A stretch of 64,000 bases of DNA from Haloarcula rubripromontorii (GCF_001280425.1 NZ_LIUF01000004.1:1-64000); one strand, 5' to 3'; positions 24,970 through 34,302 are shown, numbered from the stretch's first letter. The notes: a model not told the origin generated them from the sequence alone. Numbers and translations: made by a program.

Positions 24970-26331
24970 CTAGAAATCCGCGAGCGTCGTCTGACCGGGC
25001 GGGAGCGAAACATGAGTATCGCTGGCGGCTGTTCCATCGTCTACCGTGTCATCGGCAGCCTCGCTGCCGCCGTCGTTCCCGACGAACGTCCCGAGTCCAG
25101 CCTGTCCGTCCTCGGTCTGTTCTTTGGCCCTCGCTGAGCTGTTGTCGGCGACAGAGCTATCGCTCGTCGCCTCGGGTTCAGCGTCACCGCCGAATCCGTC
25201 CAGATTGGCCTGCTCGCCGGCAGAGAAATCCAGGTTCGAAACGCGAACACCGACCTTCCGAACCGGGTCGTCGTCGAACTCGCCCAGCAACTCCAGCGCG
25301 ACACGACGGACCAGGTCGGGTTCCTCGACCGGGCCGGGGAGCGACCGGGCGCGCGTGTTCACGTCGAACGGCGGCGTCACGACCTTGATGCCGATAGTCT
25401 GGTATCGCGCGCCCTTTCGCTGTGCGCGGTCAGCGACAGCGTCGGCGAGCGTGCGAACCTGGCGACACTTGGCCTCCGAATCGGTCGTAGCCTCGGTGAA
25501 CGCGGACTCCCGTGAGAGGCTCTTGGGGTCGCCTTTCGGGGTCACCGACCGCTCGTCCTCGCCACGGGCGTAACGACGTATCTCACGACCGCGCTCGCCG
25601 AAGCGTCCGGCCAATAGTTCTGGATCGGCGGCCGCAAGGTCCCCCGCAGTTTCGATATCGAGTGTAGCGAGTTCTCTAGCGGTGACCGGACCGACGCCGT
25701 GGACATCCTCGACCGGGAGGTCGGCGAAGAACTCTCGGACAGTTCCCGGTTCGACGACGACTAGGCCGTCCGGCTTGTCGCGGTCGCTGGCCACCTTCGC
25801 GGCGCTCATCGTCGGCGCGATGCCGACACTCGCCACCACGCCGACCGCTGACTCGATTGTATCTTTCAGGTCCTGTGCCCACGACTCGACAGTCTCCCAT
25901 GCGACCTGCTCGGTCACGTCCAGATACGCTTCGTCGATGCTCACCTCGCGGACGACTTCCGCCTCCGCGTGGAGGATTTCTCGGACATCTGCGGCGACGG
26001 ACTCGTAGAAGTCCATATCGACCGGACGGTAGAAGCCGGCGTCTTCGACATCGAGGTCCGGGTCCGCAACAGCCTCGACCTTCCGCGGGAGCCGTTCCAG
26101 TGCCTCGGAGATGGCCATCGCCGATTCGACACCGTACTCTCGGGCCTCGTAGCTCGCTGTCGCGACGGCCCCGTGTGTCGTGCCGTTCTCGTAGCCCATC
26201 CCCACGACGAGCGGTTCCCCGCGGAGCGCCGGCTCCCGACGCTGTTCGCAGGCGGCGTAGAAACAGTCCATGTCGACGTGCGCGACGATCTGCTCGGGTC
26301 CGCTGGTCCCGGGGAGCCGCGCAGCGTCCAT
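24970..26331 (-). CDS. dinB: DNA polymerase IV (Y-family)
   Basis: A 453-residue translesion polymerase. Catalytic motifs: AHVDMDCFYAACEQ (17-30, first Asp), VSIDEAYLDVT (the Asp-Glu pair, about 109-119), VASVGIAPTMSAAKVASD, and the HhH-containing palm/thumb DLPVEDVHGVGPVTAREL. The little-finger domain spans about 270-370. The C-terminal 80 residues are a disordered acidic tail ending in QTTLADF, a PCNA-interacting (PIP) box. The N-terminal ATG at 26331 is the best-placed start; the longer frame to 26365 is not supported. Role: bypass of DNA damage at forks. Confidence 0.93.
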   Translation of the reverse strand: MDAARLPGTSGPEQIVAHVDMDCFYAACEQRREPALRGEPLVVGMGYENGTTHGAVATASYEAREYGVESAMAISEALERLPRKVEAVADPDLDVEDAGFYRPVDMDFYESVAADVREILHAEAEVVREVSIDEAYLDVTEQVAWETVESWAQDLKDTIESAVGVVASVGIAPTMSAAKVASDRDKPDGLVVVEPGTVREFFADLPVEDVHGVGPVTARELATLDIETAGDLAAADPELLAGRFGERGREIRRYARGEDERSVTPKGDPKSLSRESAFTEATTDSEAKCRQVRTLADAVADRAQRKGARYQTIGIKVVTPPFDVNTRARSLPGPVEEPDLVRRVALELLGEFDDDPVRKVGVRVSNLDFSAGEQANLDGFGGDAEPEATSDSSVADNSSARAKEQTEDGQAGLGTFVGNDGGSEAADDTVDDGTAASDTHVSLPPGQTTLADF

Positions 26332-26722
26332 ACTCGACGCTACGTGTACTGGCAGAAAACCCCACCGGCCCTCGCCGAACCCATCTGGTCAGGGCAATGT
26401 CAGATGTATCGAAAACACCTCGAAAGGCGGGAGCAGGAAAAGTGGTGAGGGTGGGGTGGGGGTTGGGTGTCAGGTGCTCCGTACGCCGTTGGTTTCAAAG
26501 CGATACGTAGCCGGTGGAGTGGCCATCGCTCCACCGGTGAGTGGTCGTCCGCCGATGCCAATCCCGGATGGTACGACGGTCGTTCCCGCCGGGAGCGTCG
26601 GAAGCTCCATGTTAACAAAACGCACGGAAACACTTCAATGTTGGCTGAAGTACTATCTAGCACATACTTTGCGTTCGTTCCGCTCGAAACGTTTTCAGCC
26701 CTCTCCACATGACTACGACGTA
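26332..26722 (+). other. Interval without clear gene; perfect inverted repeat at 26511-26537
   Basis: About 390 bases between dinB and the gene at 26723. A G-rich patch is at about 26448-26470. A perfect nine-pair inverted repeat CCGGTGGAG / CTCCACCGG (26511-26519 and 26529-26537, nine-base spacer) follows. The right third (26590-26700) is AT-richer and holds the likely promoter of the next gene. Frames here look like chance. Confidence 0.5.
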
Positions 26723-27037
26723 ATGACGGAACTGACGAAGTCGCTGCCGGACAGGCCGCTCTCGACGAGCGAAATCTCCGCCCTCGAAGCCCAGTACGAC
26801 GACTACGGATTTGCCCCGGTCGGGTTCTTCCCTGACCTCGACGTGGTGGCCGCATTCGTCGTCATCATCGACGGCGACCGGGGCTATAGCCTCGGCTACG
26901 ACCGCGATGGCGACGGCTGGGTCGTCGTTGAGTCCTTCGAGGACGGCGAGGACTTCGCGGGCGTTACTGATCGCCTGCAAGAGTGGATGGGCGACGACTG
27001 GGAGGAGTTCGACCAGACCGCCGTCGAACCCGAGTGA
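26723..27037 (+). CDS. Hypothetical conserved-looking acidic protein
   Basis: A 104-residue protein from ATG 26723. It is acidic with a beta-rich centre: VVAAFVVIIDGDRGYSLGYD and DGWVVVESF, and a C-terminal helix with DRLQEWMGDDWEEF. No cysteine or signal. The upstream in-frame extension to 26270 crosses the intergenic repeat and has non-halophilic composition, so it is excluded. Family not recognised. Confidence 0.7.
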   Translation: MTELTKSLPDRPLSTSEISALEAQYDDYGFAPVGFFPDLDVVAAFVVIIDGDRGYSLGYDRDGDGWVVVESFEDGEDFAGVTDRLQEWMGDDWEEFDQTAVEPE

Positions 27038-27234
27038 GGTGTCGATTGGTCACGGCGGCTAAAAGACCCTCTCGAAGGCAAGAACGCCTGCTACGCTTCA
27101 GTTGTCGCTGTGTCACGACAGAATGAGGCACCCGGGATGTGAACTCGACTGCAAGTCCCTGCTGTCGCTCGGATGTCTGTCGTTCAGATCCTCAATGATG
27201 CATTTGCTGCTCGTAGATGGATGCACAGCAAAAT

Positions 27235-27305
27235 GCGGCGGCCGGGATTTGAACCCGGGCCATGAGCTTGGAAGGCTCAGGTCCTACCACTAGACCACCG
27301 CCGCA
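27235..27305 (-). tRNA. tRNA-Gly (anticodon UCC)
   Basis: A 71-base tRNA on the minus strand. Acceptor stem GCGGCGG (27305-27299) pairs with CCGCCGC (27242-27236), discriminator A at 27235, no encoded CCA. The anticodon stem TGAGC/GCTCA encloses CTTCCAA, anticodon TCC. T-loop TTCAAAT with a five-pair GC stem. No intron. A short copy of the 5' acceptor end lies about 60 bases upstream at 27357-27367. Confidence 0.95.
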
Positions 27306-27336
27306 CGCTCACTTCGTTCGCGCGCGGCGTGCCTCG

Positions 27337-27355
27337 CAAATCCGTCGGATTTGCT
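27337..27355. repeat. Perfect palindrome near tRNA-Gly
   Basis: GCAAATCCG-T-CGGATTTGC, nine-pair arms around one base, located about 30 bases upstream of the tRNA 5' end. It could be a terminator stem for the methyltransferase gene ending at 27426, or a site left by an integration event. Confidence 0.45.
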
Positions 27356-27425
27356 CACCACCGCCGCTCGTTCCGCGGCATCAACCAACGGAGCGCGAAC
27401 GTACACGTCCATAGATGGAAGGCAA

Positions 27426-28118
27426 TTAAGTGCGTTTCCCTTCTGGCTCGACAACCCCGTAACAGTTGCCGCTTGAGAGTTCCATCGAGACGAGCCGGAG
27501 GTCGCTGTCGGCGACATCGCGCTCGAATTCGGCCGGCGTGTAGATGTGATAGAACCGCGGCACTGTCTCGCCGCCGGGGAGCGTCCAGTCGACGGTCGTG
27601 TCAAAGCCCGCGTCCGCGTCGGGGTCGGCGTCGAAGCGGTCGTGGGCCGTACTCCACGCGCTGACGAGCGCGCGAGCGCCCGGCGCGAGAACGCGAGCCA
27701 GTTCGTCTAGGCTGGCGCGGCGGGCGGCCTGCGACGGCAGGTGATGCAGCGTCGCCACGTACACCGCGAGACCGACAGACTCGGAAGCAAGCGGAAGCCG
27801 CGTCGCGTCGCCCTGCAAGAGCGTGACGCTGTCGCCGACCCGGTCGGTCGCGGCTTGCAGGAGCGCGCGGCTGGCGTCGAGACCGACGACGCGGTCAGCG
27901 ACCTCAGCGAGCAGTTCTGCGTGACGGCCGTTGCCACAGCCGACATCGAGCGCCGTTCCGGCACTGCTGGACTCGTCGACGAACGCCTCGACCTCCGGCC
28001 AGGCGTACTCGCGGGTCTTCGAGAAGTGATCGCCGATGTCCTCGTACGTCCGGCGGACGGCGGCCCGCGATGGCTCGCCGTCAGTGTCACTGCCGGCGTT
28101 CGGGTCGGAGGCTGGCAT
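27426..28118 (-). CDS. Class I SAM methyltransferase, Trm9/ABH8-like
   Basis: A 230-residue methyltransferase. Motif I is ALDVGCGNGRHAELL (about 56-70), motif II VVGLDAS, motif IV GLAVYVATLHHLPS. The entry segment VRRTYEDIGDHFSKTREYAWPEV (21-43) and the later PRFYHIYTPAEFERDV match Trm9-type enzymes, which methylate wobble uridine derivatives of tRNA. A general SAM methyltransferase role remains possible. It lies 12 bases downstream of tyrS on the same strand, so the two are probably one operon. Confidence 0.78.
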   Translation of the reverse strand: MPASDPNAGSDTDGEPSRAAVRRTYEDIGDHFSKTREYAWPEVEAFVDESSSAGTALDVGCGNGRHAELLAEVADRVVGLDASRALLQAATDRVGDSVTLLQGDATRLPLASESVGLAVYVATLHHLPSQAARRASLDELARVLAPGARALVSAWSTAHDRFDADPDADAGFDTTVDWTLPGGETVPRFYHIYTPAEFERDVADSDLRLVSMELSSGNCYGVVEPEGKRT

Positions 28119-28130
28119 CGGTCGACCGCG

Positions 28131-29171
28131 TCACTCCGCGCCGTACGTTTCGGGGTAGGCCTCGGCGAGTAGCTCGTCCTCGTCGGCCAGTCGCTCTCGA
28201 ACCGGGTCGATAACGTCCGAGATAGCGCTGGCGGCGGACGGCTTCAGGTCGGCCGGGTGGAGTTCGCCGCTGACGAAGTCCGCCTCGACCTCGTCGTAGC
28301 TGTCGTAGGTGAGGTCGCCGCCGTACTCCTCGGGTCGCTCGACGACGAACGACTCGCCGCGGACGTCAAGCACCGGGAAGACGAGGTGTTCGAGGTACTC
28401 CAGCACGCCGTTCTCCTCGACCTCGCCGGCCGGACAGTACGCCTGTCCGATCTTCTCGTCGACCTCGTCGGGGCTGTCGGTGAGGTTGACCTTCGAGGCC
28501 TCGTCGGAGGCGCTCATCTTGCCACCGGAGAGGCCCGACAGGAGCGGCGCGAACAGGCAGATCGGCGACTCGCCGCCGTGGTCCGGCAGAATCTCGCGCG
28601 AGAGCATGTAGATGCCGCGCTGGTCGACGCCGCCGTAGGCGATGTCGGCGTCCAGCGCCTTCACGTCAAGCGTCTGCATCAGCGGATAGATGAGTCCGCC
28701 GAGGTTCGGGCTCTCTGACTCGCGGACGACCTCGCTGGCCGCGCGCTGCGTGCGAGAGATGGTCGTCTCGGCGGCCATCCGGTACATCTCCAGCGTGTAC
28801 TCCTCGTCGAGCTGGAAGTCGGTCCCGCGGACGAACTCCACGTCCTCGGGGTCCGCGCCGGCCGCCTCGATCATGCCCTCGATGGCCGTTTCGTAGTAGG
28901 CCGAGCGGGCATCCAGCAGGTCGAAGGGCGATTTGTTGTCGTCGAGGTGGGCGTGCAGGTCCGCGATGAGGACCGTCACGTCGACGCCGGCCCGCAGGAA
29001 GTCCGCGAGCTTTCGCATCGTCGTGAAGTGACCGATGTGCATCTCGCCGGTCGGCGCGTAGCCGATGTACGCCGACGGGTCGCTCTCTTCGAACAGCGTC
29101 CGCAGTTCGTCCTCGGTGACGACTTCTGTGGTGTGTCGTGTCACCAGATCGAGTCGCTCGGCGGTATCCAT
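28131..29171 (-). CDS. tyrS: Tyrosyl-tRNA synthetase
   Basis: A 346-residue class I synthetase of the archaeal/eukaryotic TyrRS type. The HIGH motif is read as HIGH in GEMHIGHFTTM (residues 43-53), and KMSAS is in SGGKMSASDEAS. The tyrosine pocket is seen in SAYIGYAP and GGVDQRGIYML. Length matches archaeal TyrRS without the bacterial S4 domain. It charges tRNA-Tyr. Upstream 29172-29275 is the divergent promoter region with the SF1 helicase. Confidence 0.95.
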   Translation of the reverse strand: MDTAERLDLVTRHTTEVVTEDELRTLFEESDPSAYIGYAPTGEMHIGHFTTMRKLADFLRAGVDVTVLIADLHAHLDDNKSPFDLLDARSAYYETAIEGMIEAAGADPEDVEFVRGTDFQLDEEYTLEMYRMAAETTISRTQRAASEVVRESESPNLGGLIYPLMQTLDVKALDADIAYGGVDQRGIYMLSREILPDHGGESPICLFAPLLSGLSGGKMSASDEASKVNLTDSPDEVDEKIGQAYCPAGEVEENGVLEYLEHLVFPVLDVRGESFVVERPEEYGGDLTYDSYDEVEADFVSGELHPADLKPSAASAISDVIDPVRERLADEDELLAEAYPETYGAE

Positions 29172-29275
29172 ACCGCAGTGTGGCCGGTCCGGCGATTAAA
29201 ACGTTCCTGTCCGGTGTGACGCGCTGTCGAGGTGGGGCGTACTGTTTTACCACAGCGGGGCACAATCGGCGATAG

Positions 29276-31504
29276 ATGTCCCTCCTGTTCGACCACGTCA
29301 TCGGGTCGTTCGACCTCGACGACGCGTCGTTGTGTGCCGTCACCGACGCCACTCTCGACGACAGCGGCGATGTCGTCCCCGCGCGGCCCGTCGCCGAGTT
29401 TGCGGCCCACCACGACAAACTCGCCCATCCCGCGGAAGACTGGGTCTGTATCCCATTGCACGAACCAGACTCGGCGCGACCAACGGGAGAGTACGTCGCC
29501 GTCACTGACCATTCGCTACACGGAGAGATTTTCATCTTCGAGCGCGACGGCGAGCGGGATTTCATCGACGCGGACGCATTCGGAGCCACGGGACTGGCCG
29601 ACCGGATCCGCTTCTGGCACTCCGACTACGTCCCGGAAACGTACCCACCCTCCTACGACTCACCGATAGACGACAGCGAACCGCCCCGAAATCCGATCCC
29701 GTCGGCAGAACTGATTGACGGCTTGCGGTCTCACGTCGAGCGCGAACGTGAGGCGACTCGCCAGCAAAACCGAGAGCGCGCACAGCGGCGCTCACCTGAC
29801 GAGGTGTACAGGGTCGGTGGCGATGCAGTGCCCGAACTGCATGCGCGCGGTCGAGATGACGGAGCGTATCGGTTTCGCGTCGACCCACCCGCTGACATCG
29901 CCGCCGAGCGGGACGGTGACTGGGCGTTTGTCGTCGAATCCGTGTTCGGCATCCACGAGGGGAACGAGGTGCTGATACACGCCGATAGGGAGGGCGGACG
30001 CGGCGACGGCCCGTTCCCGGCCCCGGCGACAGTCGAGCGCATCCGCGGGCGTTCGGTGTGGCTCGCGGTGGACTGGGGCGAGGTCGACGGGGCGACAACA
30101 CTCGAAAGCGCACTCACCGACGGTGACGCCACCTACGGGCTCACGGCGCTGCTCAATCCCGTTCCGTTCGACCGCGAACGGGAGGCGATTGCGGCGCTGG
30201 CCGACCACCGCTTCCGAGACGTACTCGCCGGCGACCGGCCGATAACCTTCTCGAACGGGGCGGCCGCCCGGAGCGACCAGTTCGACGGGGAACTGAATCA
30301 GGAGCAGCAACTGGCCGTCGAGCATGCGCTGTTGGCCGACGACCTGTTCTGTATTCACGGCCCACCGGGGACAGGGAAGACGCGAACGCTCGTCGAAATC
30401 GTCCGACGGGCCGCACAGGCCGGTGAGGATGTGCTGGTGTGTGCGGACTCGAATCAGGCCGTCGACAACCTCGTGGCGGGGTCGTCGACGGGGGACGCGG
30501 CAGACCCGCAGTCACTGCACGCCTACGGCCAGCACGGCGACGGTGACTACACGCTCAACCGCGTGAACGCGAGCCAGTCGGCAAACGAGGTCGTACGGCG
30601 GGCCTACGGGGATGTGGCCGAGCGGGCCGATGTGGTGGCGGTGACGAACAACAGCGCCGCCACGCTCGCCCGGGAGTTCGACCTGGTGGTCCTCGACGAA
30701 GCGACGCAGTCCACCTGCGCAGCGTCGTGTATCCCGCTGGTCAGGGCCGACCGCGCCGTCCTCGCCGGCGACCACCGACAGCTCCCGCCCTACAGCGCCA
30801 GCGACGAACCGCCGGCGTCGAGTTACGGCCACTCGCTGTTCGAGCATCTCTACGCCGACGGCGGCGTCTACGAGGGTGTCGGCCTCCAGCTCCAGACCCA
30901 GTACCGGATGCACCGGGACATCGCGTACTTCCCGAACCGTCGGTTCTACGACCGGACGCTACGGAACGGGCGCGCCGTCGACCCACTTCCCGACCGCCCA
31001 GCGATAGAGGGGTACAACGTCGGCGGGCGCGTCGAGACGGTCGGTCATTCCAAGGCGAACCCCACCGAAGCCCGCCTCGTCGCGCATCTCGTTCAGGACC
31101 TGCTGTCGGACGTGCCCGCCGAGGAAATCGGTGTCATCACGCCGTACAGCGCGCAGGTGTCACGCGTCCGGGAGATGCTCGCAGAGCGAACCGACGCCGG
31201 AGACAGGGTGACTGTCGACACCATCGACTCGTTTCAGGGCGGCGAACGGACGGCCATCGTCCTCTCGCTCGTCCGGAGTAACGCCGACGGAACCGTCGGG
31301 TTCCTCGGGCGGCCGGTCGATGGCCCCCGACGCCTGAACGTCGCGCTCACGCGAGCGAAGCGGTACTGCGCTGTCGTCGCCGACTGGCACACACTCCGGT
31401 ACGACGCCGACGGGAAGTGTGGGGACCTCTACAGCGACTTCTACCAGTTCGTCTCGAACACCGACCGCCTGAACGACGTGGACCCCGAGTTCATTCCAGT
31501 GTAG
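29276..31504 (+). CDS. Superfamily 1 helicase/ATPase (Dna2/UPF1/IGHMBP2-like)
   Basis: A 742-residue protein. The N-terminal 330 residues carry a variable OB-like and acidic region. The helicase core follows with Walker A GPPGTGKTRT (from about 362), motif II LDEATQ, motif III AGDHRQLPPYS, then QTQYRMH, VITPYSAQ, VDTIDSFQGGER and LNVALTRAKR: the full SF1B set. Family members unwind DNA or RNA 5'-3'. The nuclease domain of true Dna2 (PD-ExK with Fe-S cysteines) is absent. TATA-like GTTTTACC near 29243-29250 gives a leaderless start. Confidence 0.92.
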   Translation: MSLLFDHVIGSFDLDDASLCAVTDATLDDSGDVVPARPVAEFAAHHDKLAHPAEDWVCIPLHEPDSARPTGEYVAVTDHSLHGEIFIFERDGERDFIDADAFGATGLADRIRFWHSDYVPETYPPSYDSPIDDSEPPRNPIPSAELIDGLRSHVEREREATRQQNRERAQRRSPDEVYRVGGDAVPELHARGRDDGAYRFRVDPPADIAAERDGDWAFVVESVFGIHEGNEVLIHADREGGRGDGPFPAPATVERIRGRSVWLAVDWGEVDGATTLESALTDGDATYGLTALLNPVPFDREREAIAALADHRFRDVLAGDRPITFSNGAAARSDQFDGELNQEQQLAVEHALLADDLFCIHGPPGTGKTRTLVEIVRRAAQAGEDVLVCADSNQAVDNLVAGSSTGDAADPQSLHAYGQHGDGDYTLNRVNASQSANEVVRRAYGDVAERADVVAVTNNSAATLAREFDLVVLDEATQSTCAASCIPLVRADRAVLAGDHRQLPPYSASDEPPASSYGHSLFEHLYADGGVYEGVGLQLQTQYRMHRDIAYFPNRRFYDRTLRNGRAVDPLPDRPAIEGYNVGGRVETVGHSKANPTEARLVAHLVQDLLSDVPAEEIGVITPYSAQVSRVREMLAERTDAGDRVTVDTIDSFQGGERTAIVLSLVRSNADGTVGFLGRPVDGPRRLNVALTRAKRYCAVVADWHTLRYDADGKCGDLYSDFYQFVSNTDRLNDVDPEFIPV

Positions 31505-31562
31505 CCGGCCAGCGACCGCCCGACTGCGATGGGTCCAAATACGTCCGACACAACTGTCTCAT

Positions 31563-31997
31563 ATGTACACGGGGAAGACGGAGAAGGCCTGCTGTCTGTG
31601 CGGGAATCCCGACACTGAGACCCGTCTCGATCTGCCGCCGCGGGCGGTCCCGTTGCTCAAGCACGCCGACCCAATCGCCTGGCAGGACATCGTCGGCGAG
31701 GTGTCTATCTACTTCTGTGGCTCCGACTGGGAAACGGTGCGGGACCTCGTGTTAGAGACCGGAATGAGCCCGCTGTCCCGGTGTAACGCCGCCCGCGCTT
31801 CCTTCGACCTCCGTGAGGATTTCGAGGCACTGCTGAATGACATCCGAGACGAACCGGACCACACGGAGATCGAAGCCGAAATGCGCGCTGAGGCCGCGGA
31901 GACGCTGGCGAACCGCGACGACCCGTACGTCGAGGAGCGGGATCTCGTGGAGGCCCGTGTTATCGAATGGGTGTTCGAAGACACCGAGCGCGAGTAA
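31563..31997 (+). CDS. Hypothetical protein with N-terminal cysteine cluster
   Basis: A 144-residue acidic protein. Cysteines sit in KACCLCGNP (9-13) and YFCGSDW (about 51-55), a possible CxxC...C zinc site. The rest is helical and acidic (EDFEALLNDIRDEPDHTEIEAEMRAEAAE). Family not recognised; the organisation resembles haloarchaeal zinc-finger proteins of unknown role. The start at 31563 is supported by AAATAC near 31536. It lies between the helicase and asd genes, with no shared function evident. Confidence 0.7.
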   Translation: MYTGKTEKACCLCGNPDTETRLDLPPRAVPLLKHADPIAWQDIVGEVSIYFCGSDWETVRDLVLETGMSPLSRCNAARASFDLREDFEALLNDIRDEPDHTEIEAEMRAEAAETLANRDDPYVEERDLVEARVIEWVFEDTERE

Positions 31998-32065
31998 CCC
32001 GGCGAAGGCAGCGGCATGGCCCCGTATCCAAACTGTTTTGACCACCCGTAGCCGTGTGTCAACCG

Positions 32066-33103
32066 ATGACTGTACGCGTAGGTGTGCTCGGTGCGACTGG
32101 CGCGGTCGGGCAGCGACTTATCCAACTGCTTGACCCCCACCCCGAGTTCGAGATTGCAGCACTGACCGCCAGCGACGCGAGCGCTGGCGAGACATACAAA
32201 GACGCCGCCAAGTGGCGCGTCAACTCCCCGATTCCAGAGGACGTGGCCGGGTTAGAAGTCCGCGCTACCGATCCGGATTCGGTGCCCGACGACGTTGATC
32301 TCATCTTCTCCTCGCTCCCGTCGAGCGTCGGCGCGGAGGTCGAACCGGAGTTCTGTGAGGCCGGCTACACAGTCTCGTCGAACTCTTCGAACGCCCGAAT
32401 GGACGAGGATGTGCCGCTCATCATCCCCGAGGTTAACGCCGACCACGTCGACCTGCTTGAAGTCCAGCGCGACGAGCGCGGCTGGGACGGCGCACTCCTG
32501 AAGAACCCGAACTGCTCGACAATTACGATGGTGCCGCCGCTCGCTGGCCTCGACCGCGAGTTCGACCTGACCGACGTGCGCGTCTCGACCCTGCAGGCCG
32601 TCTCCGGGGCGGGCTACTCTGGCGTCACATCGATGGAGATTATCGACAACGCCATCCCGCACATCGGCGGCGAAGAGCAGAAGATGGAGACCGAATCGCG
32701 CAAGCTGCTTGGCTCGTTCGACGGCGCGGAGGTCCACCTCAACGAGATGGACGTGGCCGCCTCCTGCAACCGCATCCCGACGCTCGACGGCCACCTCGAA
32801 AACGTCTGGGCCGACACCGCTGAAGACATCTCCGCGGCCGACGCCGAGGCCGCGATGGAGGCAGTGACTGGTATCGACCTCCCGTCTTCGCCAGAAAAGC
32901 TCATCACAGTGTTCGAAGAACCAGACCGCCCACAGCCCCGCCTCGACCGCAACGTCGAGGACGGCATGGGCGTCGCAGTCGGCGGGTTCCGCGAGACGAC
33001 CGACGGCGTCCAGTTCAACTGCCTCGCGCACAACACCATGCGCGGTGCTGCCGGCGCAAGTGTGCTGAACGGCGAGTTGCTGAACAAACGCGGGTATCTG
33101 TAA
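32066..33103 (+). CDS. asd: Aspartate-semialdehyde dehydrogenase
   Basis: A 345-residue NADP enzyme of the aspartate family pathway (lysine, threonine, methionine). GxxGxxG nucleotide site: VGVLGATGAVGQRL near residue 5. The active-site Cys is in LKNPNCSTITM. IDDNAIPH-like and EQKMETESRKLLG match the archaeal ASADH group; the substrate Arg region is in ASCNRIPTLDGH. The start at ATG 32066 is chosen over an in-frame GTG at 32054. ATP-grasp or other pathway genes are not adjacent. Confidence 0.93.
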   Translation: MTVRVGVLGATGAVGQRLIQLLDPHPEFEIAALTASDASAGETYKDAAKWRVNSPIPEDVAGLEVRATDPDSVPDDVDLIFSSLPSSVGAEVEPEFCEAGYTVSSNSSNARMDEDVPLIIPEVNADHVDLLEVQRDERGWDGALLKNPNCSTITMVPPLAGLDREFDLTDVRVSTLQAVSGAGYSGVTSMEIIDNAIPHIGGEEQKMETESRKLLGSFDGAEVHLNEMDVAASCNRIPTLDGHLENVWADTAEDISAADAEAAMEAVTGIDLPSSPEKLITVFEEPDRPQPRLDRNVEDGMGVAVGGFRETTDGVQFNCLAHNTMRGAAGASVLNGELLNKRGYL

Positions 33104-33132
33104 GGCTGCGGCGTTTCGGCTCCGGATAGCGC

Positions 33133-34086
33133 TCAGAGCGCGATCTGGTTTCTGAGCCCGTCCCACTCGCCGGTCCGCTCGGCCTGCCGAACGTTTTCCG
33201 CCACGATATCGGCCAGTCGCTCGTAGTAGCTCGGCGTGTGGCCGGCGTTGTGTGGCGTGATAAGGACGTTCTCGAAGTCCCATAGCGGGTGGTCGCTGGG
33301 CAGCGGTTCGGGGTCGGTCACGTCCAGTGCCGCGCCGCCGATGTGGTTGCGCTGGAGCGCACTGACCAGTGCGTCGGTATCGACAACGGGGCCGCGGGCC
33401 ACGTTAGTGAGTACCGCATCGGGGTGCATCGTCCGGAGTACCTCCTCGTCGATGAGGTGGCGGGTCGCGTCGGTGAGCGGGCAGGCGAGCCCGACGTACT
33501 TTGTGTCGGCGACCGCCTCGTGGATCTCGTCGAAGCCGTACACCTCGTCGGTCGGGCCGCCTTTCTCCGGCGAGTAGCGGACGCCGACGGTCTCCACGTC
33601 AAACCCGGCGAGCCGGTCGACGATGGCCTGCCCGATTTCACCGAGGCCGACAACGCAGACGCGGCTGCCAGCGAAGTCGTCGGTGTGGAACGACTGCCAG
33701 ACGCCCTCGCGCTGGTGGCGACGAGCGGTGAAGAAGCCGCGGGCGAAGGCGAGCCACGAGCCGACAACGTTCTCGGCGACGTTCGGGCCGTGGACCCCGG
33801 ACGCCGTCGTCAGGGCGATGTCGCGGTCTGCCAGTTCCGACAGCGGAAGGTGGTCGTATCCAGCGTATGTCCCTGCAAACAGTTCCAGGGCGTCGGCCGC
33901 ATCGACCAGTTCCGGCGAGACATCATTGCCGGTCAGGACTGTCGCCTCCGTAATCAGACCGCGCTCGGCTGCTGGTGTCTCCGCGACGGCGATGTCCCAC
34001 TCGGGCAGTCGGTCGCGGAGCGCTGTCGCGTACTGGTCGACCGGCATCCCGTGAACGTCGTACTGCATCACGACGATGTCTGCCAT
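33133..34086 (-). CDS. D-2-hydroxyacid dehydrogenase
   Basis: A 317-residue NAD-dependent dehydrogenase of the D-isomer family. Rossmann VVGLGEIGQAI (about 149-159); catalytic residues: Arg in LTNVARGPVVD, Glu in DVTDPEPLPSDHPLW and His in ITPHNAGHT. The segment SGVHGPNVAENVVG is the typical loop after the first domain. Substrates such as glyoxylate/hydroxypyruvate or 2-oxoacids are possible. The start at 34086 (MADIVVMQYD) is preferred over the longer in-frame 34170, whose first 28 residues are Arg-rich and unlike the protein. Confidence 0.88.
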   Translation of the reverse strand: MADIVVMQYDVHGMPVDQYATALRDRLPEWDIAVAETPAAERGLITEATVLTGNDVSPELVDAADALELFAGTYAGYDHLPLSELADRDIALTTASGVHGPNVAENVVGSWLAFARGFFTARRHQREGVWQSFHTDDFAGSRVCVVGLGEIGQAIVDRLAGFDVETVGVRYSPEKGGPTDEVYGFDEIHEAVADTKYVGLACPLTDATRHLIDEEVLRTMHPDAVLTNVARGPVVDTDALVSALQRNHIGGAALDVTDPEPLPSDHPLWDFENVLITPHNAGHTPSYYERLADIVAENVRQAERTGEWDGLRNQIAL

Positions 34087-34184
34087 CGAACCCCTCCTGT
34101 GACGTACGGACCCATACCGTCTGTTCCACCCGCGCCCCTCAAAACGATGCCGGCAGACCGCTGGTCGCACGCCGAAACTAGTGT

Positions 34185-34220
34185 TGGTATTTCTATATCT
34201 AGAGAATAGGAGAAATACCA
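34185..34220. promoter_or_regulatory. Perfect 10-bp inverted repeat in divergent promoter region
   Basis: TGGTATTTCT (34185-34194) and AGAAATACCA (34211-34220) with a 16-base AT-rich spacer containing TATATCTAGAG. It sits in the only strongly AT-rich stretch between the hydroxyacid dehydrogenase and the HalX regulator, so it may be an operator or a promoter-linked hairpin. Confidence 0.45.
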
Positions 34221-34302
34221 GCCTGAATTAGTAAAATTTGTAGTAATAGTACGCCGATATCTTAGCATATTTGTAGGATGACCGGCGTATGAGTTGCAAG
34301 AG

